The notes below the pieces were generated by a model. It saw only the letters and a program-made list of their open reading frames with translations. It searched no databases and was not told the origin of the DNA. From contig JAIPBD010000011.1 of assembly GCA_021739765.1 (NCBI GenBank), forward strand, positions 80,370 through 144,369: DNA of 64,000 nt, given 5' to 3'. Below are positions 56,590-64,000 of this stretch, in pieces (position 1 is the stretch's first letter; each line of letters starts with the position of its first letter). The stretch comes from Melioribacteraceae bacterium (GTDB taxonomy: Bacteria > Bacteroidota > Ignavibacteria > Ignavibacteriales > Melioribacteraceae). A program made the position numbers and the translations under genes.

Positions 56590-58096
<1,507 letters not shown>

Positions 58097-58135
58097 TTCC
58101 CTAGGATTCGAACAAATTGTGAAATGATTTATAAT

Positions 58136-58159
58136 AGGCGTCTTCGGGCGCCTTTTTTT
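58136..58159 (+). terminator. Terminator of gdhA with UUCG loop
   Basis: AGGCGTC-TTCG-GGCGCCT forms a 7-bp stem with one G-U pair and a stable UUCG tetraloop, followed by seven T residues. Confidence 0.9.
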
Positions 58160-58182
58160 ATGTACTCAAATTGATTTATATT
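58154..58182 (+). promoter_or_regulatory. Weak promoter candidate for the receiver/ATP-grasp gene
   Basis: TATATT (58177-58182) lies 17 nt after a poor -35 (the T-run of the gdhA terminator). It continues as TATATTTG, which also fits the Bacteroidetes -7 pattern TAnnTTTG. Predicted leader about 25 nt. Confidence 0.3.
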
Positions 58183-58209
58183 TGCTCAACTTTTAAAACA
58201 GCGGCGATT

Positions 58210-61194
58210 ATGCAATCATACCAAATCAATATAGAAAAAGAACTCCGCAATCAAAAAAAAGTCTCGAAGTTCACTGATTTCCACAATCTGATGAGCATAA
58301 GAATCAGAGACATATTGCTTGTCTCCAGCCTTTACGATTCGTATGTATTCGAGGAAGACGGCCGATTGTATGAGTTGATTCGAGAGGAGTATCACTTCTT
58401 AAACTTAAGCCACTCGCCCGAATTGGTTCAAGTTTCGAGCGGAGAAGAAGCAATCAGAAAGTTGAAGGAAGAAGACCGTTACGATTTGGTAATTACAACA
58501 TTGCATGTTGATGACATGTCCGCTGTAACCTTCGCCCGGAAATTAAAGGACAATAATATTAATCGACCGGTAATTCTTCTCGGTTACGATAATAAAGATT
58601 TGTTAGATCTTTTGAGACAACCAGACGCCGAGTTGTTTGAAAAAGTATTCATCTGGCAGGGCGATTTTCGTATCATACTTGGAATCGTAAAGTATCTTGA
58701 AGATCGGCTAAATATTGAGAGAGATATTAATAACGTGGGTGTGCAAGTAATAATTCTTATCGAGGACAGCGTACGATTTTACTCTTCATATCTGCCAATA
58801 GTTTATACTGAAGTTCTCCGTCAAGCTCAAAGTTTGATTGAAGAGGGAATAAACTTATCCCATAAATTTCTTCGGATGCGAGCCCGTCCGAAAATTTTAC
58901 TTTGCTCAACTTATGAAGAGGCTGTTTACTATTTCACAAAATATGAAGATTATATTTTAGGGATTATTTCGGATATCAATTTTCCTCGAAAAGGTAAAAA
59001 CGATCCACATGCCGGAATAAAATTTGCGAAAATGGCAAAGTCTCGTCACACCGATATTCCTGTACTTTTGCAGTCCAACGTGAATGAGAATGAAGAATTG
59101 GCGTATTCGGTGGGGGCATCATTTCTATTAAAAGACAGCCCGACTTTACTTCAGGATCTTCGAAGTTTTATGAAAGATAATTTCAGCTTCGGTCCTTTTA
59201 TTTTTAGAACGCCCAAAGGAAAAGAAGTCGCCAAGGCTAATAATTTATTAGAATTTGAAAATCAATTGGTTAATATTCCGGTGGAAAGTTTGGTATTTCA
59301 TGCATCCAGGAATCACTTTTCAAACTGGCTAAAAGCGCGAACAGAGTTTTGGTTAGCCCATATTTTACGACCCAAAAAAGTAACCGATTTCGAAACCGCG
59401 GAGGGACTGCGCGGGCATATTCTTGATTCAATTCGCGAATTTCGCAAATCACGAGCACAAGGAATTATTTCCGATTTCAACAAAGAGTATTTCGATCCGG
59501 AAATTTCTTTCGCGCGTCTTGGTGGCGGATCGATTGGAGGCAAAGCGCGTGGACTTGGATTCGTAAATAAACTCTTAAGTGATTTTAATGTTCGACGGAA
59601 ATTTGAAGGTGCAAATATTTTCATCCCAACTTCGGTGGTGGTCGGGGCGGAGGTTTTCGATCAATTTCTGGATGACAACCGGCTTAGGGATTTTGCGTTA
59701 AGATCAGATAACGATAACGAACTTTTATATCGATTCACACACGCAAACGCCTTCCCATTTGAAATAAAAAGGAGTTTGGTTGGATTTTTAGACCTCGTCA
59801 GAGAACCAATCGCGGTTCGATCTTCCAGTTTGTTGGAGGATTCGCAAGGGCAGCCATTTGCCGGAGTTTACGATACTTTCATGCTACCTAATAATCATCC
59901 GGATATTGAAGTCAGGCTTGAGCAGTTGATTACGATGATAAAAAGAATCTATGCGTCGATATTTTTTCGAAAGGCGAAAGATTACATTGGTGTTACTTCT
60001 TATCGTTTGGAAGAAGAGAAAATGGCCGTGATAATTCAAAAAGTTGTCGGGGCGGAACATGATGGCAAGTATTACCCTGAGATTTGTGGTGTTGCGAAAT
60101 CATATAATTTTTATCCTGCACCGCCATTAAAATCGGATGATGGTATTGTTTCCGCTGCTTTTGGATTGGGCAAAACGATTGCTGAAGGAGGAAAAAGTAT
60201 CCGTTTTTGTCCGCGTCATCCGCATCATATGCTTCAATTCGCCACAATAAACGATACATTAAACCACAGCCCACAAAAATTTTTCGCCATCGATCTTTCG
60301 AGAGGTTATGATGCTATGATGCCCACAGAGGAAGATTACCTAAATGAACATTTTTTACGTGAAGCCGAAAGCGACGGAACTCTTTATCAAGTCGGCTCCA
60401 CTTATTCTCACGATAACAAGGTTATTTATGATGGAATATCCCGAGATGGAATACGTTTATTTACGATGGGTCCGTTGCTAAAATATCATACTTTTCCGTT
60501 GCCCGAAATAATCGAAACTTTACTTGAGATTGGAAGCTGGGGAATGGGATCTCCGGTGGAGATTGAGTTTGCAGTGAATTTATCGGTACCTAAAAATGAA
60601 CCGAAAGAATTTGCTCTGTTGCAAATGCGCCCTTTGGTAATTAATAACGAGCAGGACGAACTTGATATTGACGGTCATGAAAAATCCGAATTGATTTGCG
60701 AAAGTAGTAATGTGTTGGGGAATGGAATAATAAATGATTTATTCGATATTGTATATGTGAACCGTGAAACTTTTGAACGTTCTCAAAGCAAGGAGGTTGC
60801 AAGAGAAGTCGGGCAAATTAATTCAAAACTTGTTTCTGATGGGAAACGGTATTTGTTAATTGGGGTTGGGCGATGGGGCACACTCGATCCTTGGTTGGGC
60901 ATTCCAGTCACGTGGGATCAAATTTCGGGTGCAAAAGCGATAATCGAAGGTAACTTTAAGGATTTTGACGTAACTCCGTCACAAGGTTCACATTTCTTCC
61001 AAAATCTTACATCATTCAAAGTCGGGTATTTTACAGTAGATGATCACAAAAAAGACGCTTTTGTGGATTGGGATTGGTTAAACAATCTTCCCGTATTCGA
61101 ACAAAAAAATCATATAAAACATGTAAGGTTGGATAAGCCCCTTTCTGTAAAAATAAACGGGCAAGAAGGGAGAGGAATAATTCTAAAACCGTGA
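58210..61194 (+). CDS. Receiver-domain / PEP-synthase-like ATP-grasp fusion protein
   Basis: 994 residues from ATG 58210 (the frame also opens at TTG 58171). Residues about 35-160 are a degenerate receiver: VITTLHVDDMSAV has Thr where the phospho-Asp should be. About 175-325 is an intact receiver: IEDS acidic pocket, D255 in IISDINFPRKG, Ser in LLQSN, K308. From about 430 to 805 is a PPDK/PEP-synthase N-terminal ATP-grasp domain (LGGGSIGGKARGLGFV, PIAVRSSSLLEDSQGQPFAG, ALLQMRPLVI). The last about 165 residues are an extra domain (LIGVGRWGTLDPWLGIPVTW). There is no TGGxxSH phospho-His domain and no PEP barrel. It may be a phosphorylation-gated kinase-like enzyme. Confidence 0.85.
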   Translation: MQSYQINIEKELRNQKKVSKFTDFHNLMSIRIRDILLVSSLYDSYVFEEDGRLYELIREEYHFLNLSHSPELVQVSSGEEAIRKLKEEDRYDLVITTLHVDDMSAVTFARKLKDNNINRPVILLGYDNKDLLDLLRQPDAELFEKVFIWQGDFRIILGIVKYLEDRLNIERDINNVGVQVIILIEDSVRFYSSYLPIVYTEVLRQAQSLIEEGINLSHKFLRMRARPKILLCSTYEEAVYYFTKYEDYILGIISDINFPRKGKNDPHAGIKFAKMAKSRHTDIPVLLQSNVNENEELAYSVGASFLLKDSPTLLQDLRSFMKDNFSFGPFIFRTPKGKEVAKANNLLEFENQLVNIPVESLVFHASRNHFSNWLKARTEFWLAHILRPKKVTDFETAEGLRGHILDSIREFRKSRAQGIISDFNKEYFDPEISFARLGGGSIGGKARGLGFVNKLLSDFNVRRKFEGANIFIPTSVVVGAEVFDQFLDDNRLRDFALRSDNDNELLYRFTHANAFPFEIKRSLVGFLDLVREPIAVRSSSLLEDSQGQPFAGVYDTFMLPNNHPDIEVRLEQLITMIKRIYASIFFRKAKDYIGVTSYRLEEEKMAVIIQKVVGAEHDGKYYPEICGVAKSYNFYPAPPLKSDDGIVSAAFGLGKTIAEGGKSIRFCPRHPHHMLQFATINDTLNHSPQKFFAIDLSRGYDAMMPTEEDYLNEHFLREAESDGTLYQVGSTYSHDNKVIYDGISRDGIRLFTMGPLLKYHTFPLPEIIETLLEIGSWGMGSPVEIEFAVNLSVPKNEPKEFALLQMRPLVINNEQDELDIDGHEKSELICESSNVLGNGIINDLFDIVYVNRETFERSQSKEVAREVGQINSKLVSDGKRYLLIGVGRWGTLDPWLGIPVTWDQISGAKAIIEGNFKDFDVTPSQGSHFFQNLTSFKVGYFTVDDHKKDAFVDWDWLNNLPVFEQKNHIKHVRLDKPLSVKINGQEGRGIILKP

Positions 61195-61221
61195 TAAAGT
61201 GTGAATTAATATTGTCTGGAT

Positions 61222-61857
61222 TCAGCTCGGTTCTTCGGGTAGTTTAAAAACCGGTAATCTGAATTTCCAGATGATTGCGGCTAATCTTAAAACAAAGATA
61301 ATTATCAGTCCGATAACGCTCGCCAAATTTTTTGGAAAATTTATTCCGACCAAAATAATATATAAAGCCGCGCCGCAAATTGCCGCTGTGGCATAAATAT
61401 CACGGCGTAAAATCAGCGGTACTTCCGCGCTTAGAATATCTCTTATCATTCCGCCTGCAACACCGGTAATTACTCCCATCAAAACTGAAATTATTGAATG
61501 AAGTTCAAATGATTCAGCGATTTGAGTTCCCATAATTGTGAAAAAAGAGAGTCCCAATGCATCTGCAATTAATAATGCTTTGAGAGGTGGTTTATTCCTT
61601 CGCACATATATAAGTGTAAAAATTGACGAACAAATTATTACGAATAAATAGGTCGGGTCATCAATCCAAAATATTGGATGGCGGTTTAATAAAAGATCAC
61701 GTAAAGTTCCTCCGCCAATTGCGGAAACGACAGATATTATTAACACGCCGAATAAATCAAGTCCTTTTCTTCCTGCCGAAAGCGCTCCGCTTATCGCAAA
61801 AACAGAGACACCAAGCAGATCAATAATATATAAATATGAGATTGGCGTGGTAAACAT
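61222..61857 (-). CDS. TRIC-family (UPF0126/YicG) cation channel protein
   Basis: 211 residues with about seven helices in two pseudo-repeats, each with the kink motif: GVSVFAISGALSAGRKG then SAIGGGTLRDLLLNRHPIFW, and GVITGVAGGMIRDILSAEVP. Prokaryotic TRIC proteins form trimeric K+-permeable channels; some members may carry other substrates. Convergent with the preceding gene (27-nt gap without a clear terminator). Confidence 0.88.
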   Translation of the reverse strand: MFTTPISYLYIIDLLGVSVFAISGALSAGRKGLDLFGVLIISVVSAIGGGTLRDLLLNRHPIFWIDDPTYLFVIICSSIFTLIYVRRNKPPLKALLIADALGLSFFTIMGTQIAESFELHSIISVLMGVITGVAGGMIRDILSAEVPLILRRDIYATAAICGAALYIILVGINFPKNLASVIGLIIIFVLRLAAIIWKFRLPVFKLPEEPS

Positions 61858-61946
61858 ATTTTGTTAATTCAATTCTAGTTGAGATTTATTTATCGTTTTA
61901 AGATGCTGAACAACTTAATAAATTACGAATGAAAAGATTCACAAAT

Positions 61947-61975
61947 TTGTTAGAAATCGTTGTTCCAGATAACTA
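61947..61975 (+). promoter_or_regulatory. Possible promoter of the aminotransferase gene
   Basis: TTGTTA (61947-61952), 17 nt, TAACTA (61970-61975), about 40 nt before the ATG at 62015. Confidence 0.35.
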
Positions 61976-62014
61976 AATTGCAATTTAGAAAATGCCAAAA
62001 ATAAGGTGGAATTA

Positions 62015-63238
62015 ATGAACTCATTCAAAGTAAAACCTGCAATTAGAACCGAAAAAATAACCTACGCAGTTAGAGATATTATTGTTTTAGCAAACGAAGT
62101 AGCGAAATCCGGAAAGGAAATGCTCTATTTAAATATTGGTGATCCGAATTTGTACGATTTTGTCCCTCCGAGACATATGATCGAAGCAACTTACAAAGCG
62201 ATGCTAGAAAATAAAAACGGGTATTCACCATCTTCAGGAATTAAGCAAGCAATCGATGCAATTGAAGGAGACGCGAATCGAAAGGGAATTAAGAACATTC
62301 ATGATATTTTTGTTACCACCGGAGCAAGCGAAGCAATTGAATTGGCTTTGACGGCTTTGGTAAATGAAGGCGAAAATGTACTTACGCCGACTCCCGGATA
62401 TCCACTTTATACCGCGATATCAAGTAAACTTCGAGCATTTGAAAATCCTTACTATCTTGACGAAAATAATGGATGGCAGCCCGATATTGAAGACATCAAA
62501 TCAAAGATAAATGAAAAAACCAAAGGGATTATTATTATAAATCCGAACAATCCGACGGGTTCGAATGCTAATAAAGATTCGCTTAAAGAATTAGTTGACC
62601 TTGCCGTTGAAAATAATCTTGTAATATTTGCGGATGAAATTTATGATAAACTTTTATTCGATGGAGCCGAACATGTTTCACTTGCATCTTTAAATAAAGA
62701 TGCACCGGTTATTACTTTTGGAGGACTTTCGAAAAATTACATGGTCCCGGGATTTAGAATTGGTTGGGGAATAGTAAGCGGTCAAAAAGAGATGCTTTCA
62801 GATTATATCGAAGCGATAAATAAAATGTTGCGAGCGAGACTCTCAGCGAATCACCCGGAACAGTATGGAATTCAACCTGCATTGGAGGGAGATCAAAGTC
62901 ATCTCACGGTTGCGATGGAAAAGCTTCACAGACGAAGAGATATGACCGTTGAAATGTTAAACGCTGTGGATGGAATTTCTTGCGTTAAACCGGAAGGAGC
63001 TTTTTATGCATTTCCTCAATTACATATCGATAAACCCGATAACCATTTTGTAGCGGAACTGATCAAAGAAACAGGTGTTGTTGTTGTACCCGGCTCCGGC
63101 TTCGGACAAAAACCCGGCACACAACATTTTAGAGTAGTTTTTCTTCCGACCGACGAAGTTTTAGAAAAAGCATATAACTCAATATCAAAATTCTTCACCA
63201 ATTATTGCGATAAATATAATGTTAACCTAACTGTGTAG
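62015..63238 (+). CDS. Pyridoxal-phosphate aminotransferase class I (alanine-type)
   Basis: 407 residues from ATG 62015, five bases after AAGGTGG (GTG at 62006 is in frame). Fold-type I: YLNIGDPNLYDFVPP, TTGASEAIELALTALVNEGE, INPNNPTGSNANK, ADEIYDKLLFDG, and PLP lysine K240 in GGLSKNYMVPGFRIGWG. It resembles AlaA/AspC-like enzymes that move the amino group between Ala or Glu and keto acids. Exact substrate not resolved. Its TAG stop lies within the start of the two-hairpin element. Confidence 0.92.
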   Translation: MNSFKVKPAIRTEKITYAVRDIIVLANEVAKSGKEMLYLNIGDPNLYDFVPPRHMIEATYKAMLENKNGYSPSSGIKQAIDAIEGDANRKGIKNIHDIFVTTGASEAIELALTALVNEGENVLTPTPGYPLYTAISSKLRAFENPYYLDENNGWQPDIEDIKSKINEKTKGIIIINPNNPTGSNANKDSLKELVDLAVENNLVIFADEIYDKLLFDGAEHVSLASLNKDAPVITFGGLSKNYMVPGFRIGWGIVSGQKEMLSDYIEAINKMLRARLSANHPEQYGIQPALEGDQSHLTVAMEKLHRRRDMTVEMLNAVDGISCVKPEGAFYAFPQLHIDKPDNHFVAELIKETGVVVVPGSGFGQKPGTQHFRVVFLPTDEVLEKAYNSISKFFTNYCDKYNVNLTV

Positions 63239-63311
63239 CCGCAGCCTTCAGGCTGCGAGAAACAATTTGTGTCATTGAAAAATTTTCGCAACCTAAAGGT
63301 TGCGGTTACAG
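63235..63311. repeat. REP-like two-hairpin element beside the transposase gene
   Basis: Hairpin one is CGCAGCC-TTCA-GGCTGCG (63240-63257). Hairpin two is CGCAACC-TAAA-GGTTGCG (63287-63304). Both have 7-bp perfect stems. The TTCA/TAAA pair matches the 749-868 element. It lies directly upstream of the RAYT-type gene, the usual arrangement of a REPtron. Confidence 0.7.
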
Positions 63312-63337
63312 AAACATAATCAAAGCATTGGTTTGAT

Positions 63338-63820
63338 ATGAAACTGATAAGGGAGAAAAAACACCAATTACCAATCCAATTTTATCAAGGAGAACGGGCA
63401 GTTTTTATTACCGCGAATATTAAGGATCGAAAAAATGCATTTGAAAACGAATTTATCCTGAGGAAAATCGAAAAAATTTTTCTTGAGACCATTGAAGTAC
63501 AAAATTGTGATTTATTTGTTTATCTCTTTATGCCCGATCATATTCATTTCATAATTGTTGGGAATGATTCAAATGCCGATATTTGGAAATGCCTTAAAAT
63601 GTTCAAACAAAAAAGTGGTTATTGATTAAATCAAAACACCCAATTCCAGTGGCAGAAAGATTATTATGATCAAATACTGCGCTCAAATAAAAATCTCAAT
63701 ATGACAATGAAGTATATTTTGGAAAACCCGGTAAGGAGGGGAATATGCGAAGATTGGCGAGATTTCACGTATAAAGGATCGACGGTTTATAATCTGAACG
63801 AATGGGATGCATTGTTTTAG
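63338..63820 (+). pseudogene. IS200/RAYT-type transposase interrupted by an in-frame TGA
   Basis: The frame codes for 160 residues to a TAG at 63818-63820, but TGA 63623-63625 stops it at residue 95. The first part has the HUH nuclease site MPDHIHF (H68, H70). After the TGA, in the same frame, comes LNQNTQFQWQKDYYDQILRS with the likely catalytic Tyr (Y110), then MKYILENPVRRGICEDWRDF. TGA stands where relatives typically have Trp (KQKSGYW), so one base change probably inactivated the gene. REP-associated tyrosine transposases move the flanking hairpins. It may still be read through, but other genes here use TGA as stop. Confidence 0.8.
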
Positions 63821-63845
63821 TTGGTTGAATTATATTATAGAAATT

Positions 63846-63861
63846 GTAGCCGCAGCCTTCA
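63846..63861. repeat. Partial copy of the two-hairpin element downstream of the transposase
   Basis: Sixteen bases, GTAGCCGCAGCCTTCA, identical to 63235-63250. The copy stops after the loop; the following CCTGTCTTGTGCGGGG is unrelated, so the second arm is lost or split by another element. The stretch to 64000 shows no gene. Confidence 0.65.
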
Positions 63862-64000
63862 CCTGTCTTGTGCGGGGTCCGCTAGCAGAAAAGCTAAGTT
63901 GTTGAGTTAGAACGAGTTAAGTAGTGTAAATTTTGCAATTTGGGTGCTGCAAGTTATTTTTGTATATGTTTGTCAGACAAAATCAAAATCGCAGCGGCTC

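Noticed and set aside
63623-63625. TGA recoding (Trp or selenocysteine) in the transposase
   Set aside because: Other genes in the window use TGA as stop (1-663, ssb, lipoate enzyme) and I see no SECIS-like hairpin; simple mutation is likelier.
63870-63920. Group II intron 5' end (GTGCG)
   Set aside because: Only the five-base start fits; domain structure is not visible and the window ends too soon.

Overview
The window is a chromosomal segment of about 35% G+C (estimated by eye) from a Gram-negative bacterium of the Bacteroidota/Chlorobi (FCB) group. It most probably belongs to the Ignavibacteria/Melioribacter lineage. The main evidence is a secreted protein ending in a type IX secretion sorting domain with the YPNPFNPTT motif, an LpxC-FabZ fusion, an Skp-Skp-BamA-UppS envelope block, a TonB-dependent receptor and several SpoIIE-type phosphatases. 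Unlike Bacteroidia, many upstream regions here carry sigma70-like promoters (TTGAxx-N17-TATATT or TAATAT). I saw no rRNA, tRNA, CRISPR array or prophage.

Layout. 1-6.1 kb: the end of a TonB-dependent receptor, a two-hairpin repeat, polyphosphate kinase, and a 941-residue T9SS cargo protein. 6.1-9.1 kb (minus): histidine kinase, purA and a STAS protein. 9.3-18.3 kb (plus): a signalling island with an ECF sigma factor, an unknown membrane-anchored protein, three SpoIIE/PP2C phosphatases, a STAS protein and an RsbW-like ATPase. This looks like a partner-switching network. It is followed by a YhhN-like membrane protein and an NRDE protein. 19.7-29 kb (minus): secF/secD, the rpsF-ssb-rpsR-rplI operon, and the prs-rplY-pth-hppA operon. 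29-39.9 kb: a lipoprotein, an FmdB-type zinc ribbon, a peptidase/beta-propeller/beta-barrel fusion, rnr and tamB.

40-51.7 kb (minus) is a long envelope block: uppS, bamA, two skp/ompH genes, lpxD, lpxC-fabZ, lpxA, a lipoate-pathway enzyme, panB, a beta-propeller protein, hldA and hldC. These genes have tiny gaps or 1-41 nt overlaps and supply lipid A, heptose precursors, undecaprenyl phosphate and outer-membrane protein assembly. tamB and rnr follow in the same direction. 51.8-53.2 kb is a LexA-type repressor operon with a clear palindromic operator over its own promoter. It carries a stand-alone WYL-like mini-protein and an unknown protein. 53.2-63.2 kb: branched-chain aminotransferase, an MlaE-sugar transferase-tail-anchored protein operon, glutamate dehydrogenase with a possible upstream small ORF, a receiver/PEP-synthase-like ATP-grasp fusion, a TRIC channel and a class I aminotransferase. 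63.2-64 kb: a REP-like two-hairpin element and an IS200/RAYT-type transposase gene interrupted by one in-frame TGA.

The most interesting items are the ECF/partner-switch island with its unknown membrane protein, the LexA-WYL operon, the receiver/ATP-grasp fusion lacking the phospho-histidine domain, and two distant repeats sharing one two-hairpin design next to a broken RAYT gene. Functions come from motif recognition by eye; no database search was run.
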